64,000 nt of DNA from Zelopaecilomyces penicillatus (taxonomy: Eukaryota > Ascomycota > Sordariomycetes > Hypocreales > Pseudodiploosporaceae): the NCBI GenBank assembly GCA_005765155.1, contig VCCP01000003.1:4464001-4528000 (forward strand), written 5' to 3'. This document shows positions 22,490 through 33,403 of this stretch, in pieces (positions within the stretch are counted from its first letter, which is position 1; each line of letters opens with the position of its first letter). The notes beneath the pieces were generated by a model. It was not told where the DNA came from, made no database searches, and saw nothing but the letters and a program-made list of their open reading frames with translations. Both the position numbers and the translations under genes were made by a program.

Positions 22490-24443
22490 ATGTCTGCTCA
22501 GAGTGCCGTGATGGCTTCTGGCTATCGCGACAACGCCCGACTCGACAGTCACGACAACCATGGCAGCGACGTTCGGAAACCCAGAAACTCCCCAAGCGTC
22601 ACCCATCGCCTCCCCGGCTCCGAAAGCGACGACGAGGACTTTGACGAGAATGAGCTTACCGACCCTGATGTGCAGGCTGGTGTGCAGAGCATCGAGGCCG
22701 TCACTACCGTATGGACGAAACAGGCGCTCTGGAGCGCATTTGCCCTCATATGGGCCATCTATTTCGTTGACAGCATGCAGCAAGGCGCCACGGGTGCGCT
22801 CACGCCGTGGGTCACATCCAAGTTCCAGCACCACTCGTTGACGCCGACGGTCAACGTCATGAGTAATATTATCGGTGGTGTCTTTAAACTGACACTGGCC
22901 AAGGTCCTCGATGTGTTCGGCCGGCCGCAGGGCTACCTACTCTCTATCATTTTCACCACTCTCGGCCTGGCCATGATGGCAGCATGCAACAATGTCGAGA
23001 CATATGCTGCGGCGCAGGTGTTTTATTACGTTGGAAACAACGGACTCGGATACGCCCTGTCCGTTTTTCTTGCTGATTCATCGTCTCTGAGAAACAGAGG
23101 CCTCATTTTTGCCTATAGCAGCTCTCCTTATATGGTTACCACCTGGCTTTCCGGGCCCATCTCTGAGGCTTTTCTCAAGGGTCCCGGATGGAGATGGGGA
23201 TTTGGTGTCTTTGCTATGATTACACCCATCGTTACCTTGCCACTTTTCTTCCTCTTTATGCATTACAACAACAAAGCCAAAGATCTGGGTCTCATCCCCG
23301 AGCGAAACAGCAAGCGCACAACCTATGAATCGCTTCTCTACTACTGCCGAGAATGGGATGCCGTTGGTCTCATCATGCTCTCCGCCGGCATTACTATGTT
23401 TTTGCTACCTTTCAACTTGTACTCGTACCAAAAGGATGGGTGGAGGTCACCAATCATTATCGGCCTGCTTGTTAGCGGTATCGTCTTGATTATTGGCTTC
23501 GCCATCTGGGAGAGATGGTTCGCTAAAGTAACATTCATCCCATATTCTTTGCTGATGGATCGTACTGTTCTTGGTGCCAATATTCTGGCTGCTTCTACGT
23601 TCGTCAGCTTTTATGCATGGGATAGCTACTTTGTCAGCTTTCTCCAGGTTGTCAACGGCCTCAGTGTCACACAGTCCAGCTACGTGGCTCAGATATACAG
23701 TGTTGGGTAAGCTCAAGATAAATCAATTCATTGTGCATAATTATATGCTACATAGACTGACATACACACTCTCATCTAGCTCATGCTTTTGGGCTATCGT
23801 GGTTGGTCTCCTGATCCGCCGAACTGGAAGATTCAAATGGTAGGCTACTTCATCTAATTAATTTCTTTTTCCTCTGGTGCCTTGTCTTTTTGGTCGCTCA
23901 CATGCCGTATCTAGGTTGGCTCTCTATTTCGGAGTCCCTGTCACAATTGTCGGAGTTGGCCTCATGATCAAATTCCGTCAACCGGACGTCAACATCGGAT
24001 ACATTATCGCCTGCCAGATCCTCATTGCCTTCGCCGGCGGAACCATTGTCATTTGCGAGCAGACGGCTGTCATGGCAGCAACCTCGCACCAGTATATCGC
24101 TGTGGTTCTTGCCATTGAGTCCATGTTCGCAGCTATTGGCGGCGCCATTGGCTTGACTGTTGCCGCCGCTGTTTGGCAAGCTGTTTTCCCTAAAAAGCTT
24201 GCAAAATATCTTCCCGAATCAGAACTACCCAACCTAAACAAGATCTACAACCGCCTTGATGTGCAGCTATCCTACCCCATTGGATCACCAACCCGCATTG
24301 CCATTCAACGCGCATATGGTGATGGGCAGAAAATGATGCTCGTTGCGGGAACGGCCGTTTTGGTGATTTCGCTGATCGCAACGGCAATGTGGCGAGATAT
24401 TAGTGTTAAAAAGACAAAACAGGTCAAGGGGACTGTTTTCTGA
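22490..24443 (+). CDS. MFS siderophore-iron transporter, MirB/Sit1 family
   Basis: Three exons, 22490-23706, 23780-23839 and 23915-24443, give 601 aa; all joins keep frame. The frame opens upstream at a GTG, so ATG 22490 (MSAQSAVMAS) is used; ATG 22511 is an alternative. An acidic N-terminal tail of about 75 residues precedes WTKQALWSAFALIWAIYF, the first membrane segment. Many hydrophobic segments follow, in line with the 14-TM layout of fungal siderophore transporters. The blocks FGRPQGYLLSIIF, YYVGNNGLGYALSVFLADSS and KGPGWRWGFG are typical of the MirB/Sit1/ARN group. It should import the ferric siderophore by proton symport. Substrate cannot be read from sequence; position in the cluster suggests the fusarinine-type product. 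Confidence 0.92.
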
Positions 24444-24829
24444 AAACGTGAATAATTGGATGCCGAGATTCACATAACGACATTATAATTAATAATAGAA
24501 TGATGTATTTACGCCGATAGATCAATTCATGATGAACTTTTATGCCGATAATAGCTTGTAAACGTGCATTATAGTGCATACTCTAAGGGGATTTCTTAAT
24601 TTAAGTGGCTGCAAGTCTTCTCAGCATTTGCAACATATGATTGTAATCATCCAATTCAGAATAGTTGCTATTCGTAAAAGGTCATTTTTCTATGTTATTT
24701 CAGTCATATATAATTCATGTAAGTATTCGTCATCTCATGGATGGGTTTACTAGTCAGACCCTGACGCCAGTGTTGAAACTCCATCCCAGCCCTGTTTAAT
24801 CCATTGTAATGCCCAATCCTATAGCCAGT
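24444..24829. other. convergent 3' flank
   Basis: AT-rich stretch between the ends of the MFS gene and the oxidoreductase gene. It fits two 3' UTRs; nothing else is seen. Confidence 0.5.
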
Positions 24830-26322
24830 CTACCATTTCACGCTTTTGTCGTATTTTTCTTTCCACCCAGCTGCATGTAGTCCCAGCAGACTGTGACTCT
24901 CTGTTAGTTACCTGACGTGGATTGCCCATGGGATTGATGTAAATGTTCAGTAGGTGCAGAAAACTTACTTCCGAATCCCAAGTCATTTCTAAAGTATGCC
25001 TGCATAACTTCCTCTCCGGACACGGTTCCAACTTCGGGACCGTACGCGACAGCCTTCTTCCCCACAGCCAGACCAATCATCGGCGGTACCTCAGCGAACT
25101 TTCGAAAGTTGGGCTCGTGGCCTACTAGACTCTTCAATACGCTCTGGTGGATATTGTAGGCTGTGTAATGGCCGCCATGCATGGCAGCGCCGCACCGTTT
25201 GATGCCAGACCACTTGGCGATATCTCCAGCGCAGAAATGTGAAGAAGAGTTTGGTGTTTCAGGAACGAAGGTAAGACTACAAGACGGTGATTGTCAGTGA
25301 GGGGGGTTTCTCAAAATGGAGATCCATGCCAAGGAGAAAAAGGGCTTACTTTGGGAGGATCTTGACATATCTCTCCGAGTCAAGGGCTGACTCTGGAAGA
25401 TACTCTGCCGTGGAGGTGCTCTTGGAAATGGCCATGATGACCTGGCTGGCCTCCATTTTATGGCCGTTGGTGAACTCGACGTCATATTTGGAGGTGCCAT
25501 CTTCCAAAGTGACTCTAGTAGAACTGGCAAGTCGGTGGTTCATCAAAGCCTCTACATTGGCTTCATTCAGCAGCTCCAGTGCTTTATCCTTGCAGTCATC
25601 TGGCAACCCTTCGGATGAGAGCAACTTGTCCCGCGAATGTGCAAGAGTGACATTGATATGAGGCTTGACCAACTTTAGCTCTGCGGCCATCTCAATTCCC
25701 ACAGCGCCGCCGCCGACGACAAGCACGCCGTATTTAGCATTGTCAACATCCTGGATATGCTTCTCGGCCTCAAGAAGATATTGCTTGCGAGTAAGTGATT
25801 GCGGTACTACTGGCCAAACCCTCCGAAGACCGGAGGCAGCGACCAGATAGTCATATGAGAAGGTGGTGGCTTCTTTGGATAGGTTGTTGATCACAGTGGC
25901 AGTCTTACACTCGCAGTCCACACTGGACACAGAACCGTGAACAAATTTGACGTTGGGGAGCTGGAGACCTGGCAAGTCCTGGAATTTGACCCATGCCTTC
26001 TTCGCGTACTCTGAGTCGGCCAGGGCCAGAGGAGAGCCGATTATATGGACTAAACTCAAGATGTATGGTATTAGTTATCATCGCACAACGGTAGGTGCAA
26101 GTGTATAAATATTTACTTACAGTAGCCGTCCCTCTCGTCTACAATGGTGATCTGGAAGTTAACCCGAGGAACGCTGGGGTGGTGAACATATGGCTCCTGC
26201 GCCATACGCGGTGACAGGCCATCGCCGAGATCGAGAAGATTGACGGCAGTTGATAGGCCGGCATAGGAGCCCCCTACGATGAGGACCCTGATGACTGGGG
26301 ATATCTCCTGGATGGAACCCAT
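24830..26322 (-). CDS. AMID/FSP1-like FAD-dependent oxidoreductase
   Basis: Four exons, 26322-26121, 26049-25350, 25276-24969 and 24900-24830, give 359 aa with every join in frame. The start has strong context (TACCATGGG). VLIVGGSYAGLSTAVNLL at residues 12-29 is the FAD-binding Rossmann motif. The first join makes DGYFHIIGSPLALAD, which is characteristic of AMID-like proteins. VLVVGGGAVGIEMAAEL near residue 172 is the NAD(P)H motif, and FCAGDIAKW is the C-terminal FAD block. The family transfers electrons from NAD(P)H to quinones or other acceptors. In this cluster it might reduce ferric siderophore or regenerate a cofactor, but that is inference. No mitochondrial or peroxisomal signal is obvious. 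It shares a promoter with the ABC exporter. Confidence 0.85.
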
Positions 26323-26840
26323 GGTAACAGGCAGTGGTCTCGGCGTCTGCTGGTTGATTATGAGACGTGCTGGAGGTTCACGGCGTCAACGGCGGGCAGT
26401 AGTAGTAATGGTTTGCGGAGTCGATCTGATCATGTGCCTATAAAACGGGACAAGGCCAACAAACTCCGACTTTTACGACTAGTCAGGGTGGTGGCTTGGA
26501 GGCTCAAGAATGACGATATGAAGGTAGATGTGGTGTAAGGACCTGATGGTAAAGGAATGGCTTGACGGAAAACTTGGCTAGGCGGTTGGGTTGTTGGGAT
26601 TGATGGGGACGAAAAACACTGGCCAGCACGAAAGGAGAAGGGCAACAAGTTACGCAACCGCAACCGTTGGGAATGTCGCAAAACCCAGTAGAGCACATGA
26701 ATATGCAACCCTCAAGTATGCCCCCCTCCCCCCCATACTACATGCACTCCCACGCTTCTCTTTGCGTTGGAATCAATGGGGTGTGGAACATCCGAGCATC
26801 TGACACGTTCCATTACTCGTAATCAATCCCGTAAATACCG

Positions 26841-26849
26841 TTATCAGAT
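26841..26849 (-). promoter_or_regulatory. ATCTGATAA iron-GATA motif
   Basis: Minus-strand reading gives CGGATCTGATAACG, matching 13 of the 14 bases of the extended string in the other two cluster promoters. Confidence 0.8.
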
Positions 26850-27139
26850 CCGATGTCCCGGAACCGCCGAGCGGAGATGGGACGGTAAAAAGGCCCGGCG
26901 TTGTTGTCTTTTTTTTTTCATAGAGAGAGAGAGAGAGATGGGGGGGAGGGGGGTGAGGTGAGGTGAGGTGAGGGAGGAGGGGGAGGGGGCGTCCCATGGA
27001 TGACGAGAATTGACGCATTCTTATTTTTATTTTGCCTAAATTCAAGTTTCAAATGGGCGGGTTTGAACACGCGAGCCGATCTTCGGAGCGCCGTTGTGAT
27101 GGTTACAGGTGTTCTGGATCTCGGGTGCCGAGGAAAGAT

Positions 27140-27148
27140 TTATCAGAT
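27140..27148 (-). promoter_or_regulatory. ATCTGATAA iron-GATA motif
   Basis: Second exact motif in this promoter (minus strand TGATCTGATAAA), about 1.1 kb from the ABC gene and 0.8 kb from the oxidoreductase. Confidence 0.75.
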
Positions 27149-27279
27149 CAAAACTAGAGTGCCACTGGAAGTACAGCTGAAGCACCACCACTGGACGTAG
27201 TGGGTTGCTGTAAAGATCCGCCTGTAGCGATTGGATAAATTGCCTTTCCATCGCATCACATATCAATCTGTGGCAGTGT

Positions 27280-27294
27280 GGGGGGGGGGGGGGG
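27280..27294. repeat. poly-G run
   Basis: Fifteen consecutive G residues in the promoter region of the ABC gene. Length may vary or be affected by sequencing error. Confidence 0.8.
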
Positions 27295-28278
27295 TGAGCA
27301 CAGGCTGCTCCACTGTACTATAGTGTCCACCCACCTGGACACGCCAAAATTTTAGTTGATGGTAGCCTGCAGGTGGCTCATTGTACCGGTACAAGCAGCT
27401 GCACCCCCCCACCGCCAGGGTCCAACGGTGCCAGGGGCGTGGGTAGGAGAGACGAGAAAAAACATGGGAGAGACTTGACGGTACCTTCACACTTCCTCCT
27501 CCATCTTGCATTGCATGGCGGGCTCGTCCTTTTGCTCAGTTGGCTCGCGGTTCCTCAGATTGGGCTTGGCCTCTGCTCTGGGTGTGTGAGTATGATTATC
27601 TTCAGGGCTAGTGTTCAATGCCGTTACTCCATGCCATATCCTGCCATTTGCTGCTATCTGGTATCCTCCGGGCATGGCATGGCAGGGCATGGGCATCATT
27701 GTGTGAAGGTTTGTCCGCTCTTCCTCGCCCACCCCCTCTTGGTCAAAGTGAGCATTGAGTAATGGTTCTCTGCTGGGCTCTCTGCTGGGTCCTCTGTTGG
27801 GGCCTCTGCTGGGGCCCGGCAAAAGCTCAGCAAAAGCTACCCCCTGGTCCGAACCGGCTTTGGGTGAAGAGAGCGGACCCCATATGTCCATTTCCTCTCC
27901 TTCATGCTATTGTCGGTTCATTTTATCTTTCGGCCAGGCACCACGCGGCAAGCTGAAGCAAGTTGGTTCAGGCAGCCAGCCAAAAGGTTATTACCAGAAG
28001 AGGTGGTTTGTGGAGAGCTTTGGCGTAGCATCCGGCCAGTAACTGATCGGCAATCGATCGAGGCCTTGTTCGTTCTTTAGAGGCTCTTGAAGACTTCTTT
28101 ATCCCTTCCTCCCTCGTCAAACTCAAGTTGGACGTCAGCCACGAGTGACAAGCGTATTCAAAAGTTTTCCCGCTTCTCCCATTTGTCTTGTTTCAACAGA
28201 ACAGACGGAAAGCGACATGAAAAGCGTGACGAGAAGCTCGCCGAGGTAAAGACGACAAAATTCAAAGACTCGGTAACA

Positions 28279-31200
28279 ATGGCTGCGCAGAACAAGACCC
28301 CTGCCCCTGGGGAGGAGGTTGAGATGGCTACTCGACTCGGTGGTGAGCCAGCAGCTCTCGATCCAGCTCCTGCAGCTGTAGAACAAAGCAATGGCAAGAA
28401 AAAGGTCAGTCCAGAGAGTCCTCACCCAAGTTTCAACTAGATACTCGCATGGAATCCTTTTGAGTCTCACATTTTTTCGTCACGTAATTTTCAGTCCGGC
28501 TCCCACTTCTTCAGTTACTTCCAATTACTCCTCTATGCCAACCCATCATGGCCGGATTTTGCCCTACTACTCATCGGCACCATCTCCGCCGCCGCCGCAG
28601 GCGTTCCCTTCCCACTCATGGGTATTTTGTTCGGCCAGCTTGTTGATGATCTCAATACGGCTTCTTGCGACGCAGAAACCACGATAGACGCGTCAGCACT
28701 CCAATCCGCCGTCAACGACAAGGTCCTTCAGCTCGTTTACATCGGCGTCGCCAGCTTTGCTCTCATATACATCTATGTTGTATGTTGGAGCATCTTCAGC
28801 CGTCGCCTTGAGTCCCGGATCCGAGATCGCTACTTCCAGAGTCTCTTGCGCCAGGATGCCGCTTTTTACGACAAACGCCAGGCTGGTGAGCTGTCGTCCC
28901 GGCTCAATGCCGATATCCAGGCCATCCAGTCCGGTACATCAGAAAAAGTCGGTATCTGCATTGCATGCTGCTCCTTCTTCCTCACGGCCTACATTGTCGC
29001 TTTCATCAAGGACACCAAGCTTGCAGCCATGCTCGTGTCACTCATCCCTGCGTTTCTTCTCATGGCCGGTTTGGGAAGCGCATTCACCCAGAAGTTCTCA
29101 ATTGCCATGTCTGACGCCATTGCCTCCGCCTCATCCATCGCCCAAGAAACTCTCTCACACATCTCTGTCGTCCAGGCTTTTGGTGCAGGCCCTAGGCTTG
29201 AGGCCAAATTTGCTTCCCGTATGATGGTGGCCCAGACAGAAGGGATCAAAAAGGCAGTCGCAGCTGCTGCCCAAGCTGGCACATTGTACTTCATTGCGTA
29301 TTCAGCCAATGCCCTGTCGTTCTGGCAGGGAAGTATACAGATTGCAGATTCTCTCCATAAAGGGAAAGATGGGGTATCTGTAGGCCAGATCTACACAGTC
29401 ATCTTCCTCTTGGTTGACGGTATGTTGAACTATTAACCGTCTTGTTTTTGATAAACAACACTAATCATCGTTGCAGCTTGCATTGTCCTGGGCTCAATTG
29501 CTCCCATTTTGCCCCTTCTCGGGGCCGCCACAGCATCGTTCCAAAAGCTCCGAGAAGACATGGAGGCTTCCCCAACTATCGACTCCCGCGCCACTACAGG
29601 AGAGAAGCTACAAACCAGCATGAAGGGTTCGCTTTCGTTCCGCGATGTTAACTTTGCTTATATATCCCGCCCTGACCAGCCCGTCCTTAAAGGCGTCTCA
29701 TTTGACTGCCCAGCAGGTCAGCATACTGCCATTGTCGGACTGTCTGGTAGCGGGAAATCGACAGTCGCTGGTCTCACGGCAAGACTCTACGACCCCACTG
29801 CGGGTACCGTATCTCTTGATGGGCATGATCTAAGGGGTCTCAATGTAGCAAATCTGAGGAGCTTCATGAGTTTGGTCCAGCAAGAGCCTTCACTACTTGA
29901 CCGCTCTATTTTGGAGAATATCGCTTTGGGTATGCTCAACTCGCGCTGGGAAAGCCATCAAATGTTCAAATCCTTGATCATTGGCCCAGGCCTCGCTCAA
30001 ATTGCTGCCCTCGTCAGAGAGGGGGCAGACCTTGAAACAGTTGCCCAAGCTCAAGGTCAAGAAATGGCCAAGTTGGTTGACTTGGTGCGCCAAGCAACAT
30101 CCTTGGCTGACGCAGCTAGCTTCGTGGATAAGCTTGAGAGTGGCTACGGAACCATTGTTGGGACAGGTGGAAAACTTGTCAGCGGCGGACAAAGACAGAG
30201 ACTTGCATTGGCTCGGGCCCTGATTCGCGACCCCAAAATCCTGATGCTCGATGAGGCCACAGCATCCTTAGATTCGGCAAGCGAGAGGCGCATTCAGACG
30301 GCCATAGAGTCCATTGCCAAGAACCGAACAGTGATTTCCATCGCCCATCGCCTATCTACTATCAAGAACGCAGACAATATCATCGTTATGAATAGTGGAG
30401 AAATCATCGAACAGGGATCACATTTCGATCTCATGGCTCTCAATGGCTCATATGCCGGTATGGTGAGACTTCAGAATATCGAGTCTAAGGAACAAGACGA
30501 TATGCAATCCACTTCAAGCACATTCAAAGGTGATGCGGATGTTATTGCATCCCCGATGGGTTCCTGCTTCGAAGAAAAAACAAAAAATGACACCGAGCCA
30601 TCGCAGAAGGCGATGGGATGCAACACAGAGGAACCACCTTCAGAGTTTGACATTACAGATCCCACAGGGCTTGACAAAACCTACTCAGCAGGAAAAGTTT
30701 TCAAAAGCCTTGCTGGCATGGCCCGCCCCAACCTACTGGTGATTATCTTTGCCGTTTTTGCAGCTGTTATTGTTGGCGCTACATTCTCATCAGCTGGTGT
30801 CATCTTTGGACACACAGTGGGACAGGTTAGCCCTTGCAACTCCACGAATAACATAAAATGGGCCGGCAGGTTCTTTGGTGGGCTATTCTTTATGCTTGCC
30901 GTCATCGAGCTCCTGGCATATTCTGCAAGCTGGTCCGGTTTCGGTTACGTGGCGGAGAAACTTCTCAACCGAATTCGTGTACTGAGTTTCCGTTCCTTAT
31001 ACCAACAGGATCTAGACTGGCATCAATCAAGTGGCCGCACCCCGGCCTCACTCCTGTCCATCATCACAGCAGATGCGGCAGCCGTCGGCGGATTCAGTGG
31101 TTCAATCATGGGAACCATGCTCTCTATTGTAGTCAACTTCCTCGTCGCCATTATCCTCTCACACATTGTTGCTTGGAAAATCGCCATTGTCTGCTTGGTG

Positions 31201-32514
31201 ACAGTTCCTATTCTTTTGGGATCTGGAATCATGCAGATGCTATCCTTGTCCAGGTTCGAAAGAAAGCACGCCGGTGCATTTTCCCAGGCTCTCGGTATCA
31301 CGGTTGAAGCTGTCAACTCTTTCAAGACGGTGTCCTCGCTATCTATCGAAGATGAGGTACTGGAAACATATCGACGAGCGCTCAAGGCACCTCAAAAGGA
31401 GATTGCGCTTGCCAGCGCCTATACTAACTTCTGGCTTGCCATTGCTAATAGTACTGGGAACCTAATCTACGCCTTTGCATATTGGTGGGGTTCGACGAGG
31501 ATTATCAAAGGGGAGTATAGCCAGACCCAGTTCTTTATTGTTCTCATTGCAATGCTTGTGAGTGCCCAGCTCTGGGGCCAAATGTTCGCCTTGGCGCCCG
31601 AGGTTTCAAGAGCAAAGGCTGCGGCATCAAGAATCTTGAATCTGTTGGATTTGGGCTCTTCAAAGCACATCGATTCCATGCAGCATGACCGATTTAATAC
31701 ATCCACTAATGAGAAAGATGTTGAGGCCATGGGTGATGCGCCATCAAGGCAAACCTCGACGGACGCCAGGGGAGCAACTATCACGTTCCGAGATGTGGCG
31801 TTTGCGTATCCCGCCAGACCCAATGCCCCAATCCTGCAGGGCATGTCGTTTACCATACCAGCAGGTCAATTCTGCGGGCTGGTAGGACCATCAGGAGCTG
31901 GAAAATCCACAATCATGTCTCTCGTTCAGAGGATGTACCGTCCCACCAATGGAGTTGTCGAGATTGATGGTGTAGATATCTGTGCTCGAGAGGGAACCGA
32001 GTTCCGCCACGATATCGCTGTCGTGCCCCAAGACTGTGCTCTATTTGATGGCTCTATCAAGTTCAACGTTGGTCTTGGCTCGAGGCCCAATCAAGAGGCC
32101 ACCGAAGCTGAAATCGAAGAGGCATGCAGGCTAGCAAACATTCACGACACCATCATGGAACTTCCCAACGGCTACGACACTGAATGCGGTCCGAACGGCT
32201 CTCGATTGTCAGGTGGCCAACGCCAGAGGCTTGCGATTGCACGTGCACTGGTTCGCAAGCCGAAACTCTTGCTTCTCGACGAAAGCACGAGCGCGCTGGA
32301 TGCTGAGAGTGAGAAAGCACTCCAGGAAGGCTTGGAACGCGCTGCCAAGGGAATCACAGTCATTGCCATTACACACAGGCTACACACTGTCCGCAAGGCT
32401 GACGTAATCTTTGTCATTGAAGGCGGCAAGGTTGTCGACAAGGGGCGCCACGAGGAGTTGGTGGAGAGCAGCGAGTCCTACAGAGTGAACGCTTTACAGC
32501 AGATGTTGGGATGA
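28279..32514 (+). CDS. full-size ABCB-type ABC transporter (siderophore cluster)
   Basis: Three exons, 28279-28404, 28495-29419 and 29477-32514, give 1362 aa in TMD-NBD-TMD-NBD order. NBD1 has GLSGSGKST (about residue 438), VSGGQRQRLALARAL (about 584) and ILMLDEA (about 604). NBD2 has GPSGAGKST (about 1153), LSGGQRQRLAIARAL (about 1260) and LLLLDES (about 1280). Both Walker and signature motifs are intact, so both sites should bind ATP. Between the NBD1 Q-loop and signature there is a longer-than-usual segment rich in Ala and Gln. The family includes Ste6 and multidrug exporters, and an ABC gene of this kind (sitT) sits in the A. fumigatus siderophore cluster. Here it most likely exports siderophore or breakdown products; general multidrug export is possible. 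Confidence 0.92.
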
Positions 32515-33403
32515 TAGATTACCTGCAGTGGCTGCTGGCTGGTATGAGATAAAAGCATATAGAATAGAGGTAGTAACTAATATCAGAAAGGTACTGTGTA
32601 AATGTATAGATATATATATATATATATAGATTTCTAACTCAATGCCCAATCACAACGGTTCCTGGAGCAACGTGGCACATGCCACTGAAGAGACAGGAAC
32701 AGTTTCAATGTAGGTTTCAGCATCGTCGTGGACGGTAGGCAGTGAGGCTGTACAAGACTGTTTGTGTAGGCAACAAACGATGGTCATCTGCAGCGCCTTG
32801 CAGAAGGCTCTTCCATGGCCCCAAGCCTTAAAATAACACTAAAACTCTCAAGCATCTCACCTCACTAGCAGCCAGGTCACATGGTGGCAACCGTGGGGCT
32901 TTCGCTGGAATATGTGAGCTAATCAGGTTACGTGAATTACCTTGACGACGCAACCCACTTCTGGGATCGCGGCACCCCCAATTGCAACTAGAACGAGTAG
33001 ACCCAGCAACAGTGTTCACTCACCCCAGTCTAGAACTGCAGCCGCATCCACCAAGCGATTCGAACCCCAATGGCACTCCAATTTGTCCCCTCTTCGCGAT
33101 AAAATCCTATCCTTCACCATTCAGGCCCCGTCTCTCGAGACTCCCTCCTCCTCCCTTCCCAGCGCAGAGTCAACAATCAACACTGGCAGCGATAGCTCAA
33201 TCTCGAACTCGAGCGGCCATCGTGAGCGAGGAGGGAACGCATCGCCCAAAACCAGCGCAATCAACCTCGCTTCCGCGGGCGAAGAGAACTACGAACTCGC
33301 CGATTACCGGAGCATCCAAGCACGAAAGGCGGCCGAGGATCGGGACCGTCGAAGACAAGACAAGAGATTACGCAAACGACAGTGGTTGGAGACGCAAGAC
33401 GAG
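32515..33403. other. intergenic region and phosphate transporter leader
   Basis: Holds the ABC 3' flank with a (TA)n tract and the CT-rich leader of the next gene. The transporter frame stays open upstream of its ATG but contains no earlier ATG. A tRNA-like TTCGAA string near 33058 does not fold. Confidence 0.5.
32611..32628. repeat. (TA)9 microsatellite
   Basis: Perfect TA repeat in the 3' flank of the ABC transporter gene. Confidence 0.85.

Larger units (their letters stand above)
26323..28278. promoter_or_regulatory. divergent promoter of oxidoreductase and ABC transporter genes
   Basis: A 1.96-kb gap with two ATCTGATAA motifs on the minus strand about 300 bp apart. It also has GA and GGTGA simple repeats near 26925-26985, a 15-base G run at 27280-27294 and a CT-rich leader before the ABC gene. 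No supported coding region. Confidence 0.72.

Noticed and set aside
33040..33080. GATTCGAACCCC, like the T-loop of a minus-strand tRNA
   Set aside because: The flanking bases do not form a T-stem and no acceptor or anticodon arm can be found.
32942..33403. Open frame upstream of the SPX start as an N-terminal extension
   Set aside because: It contains no ATG, and the SPX domain begins precisely at the chosen methionine.
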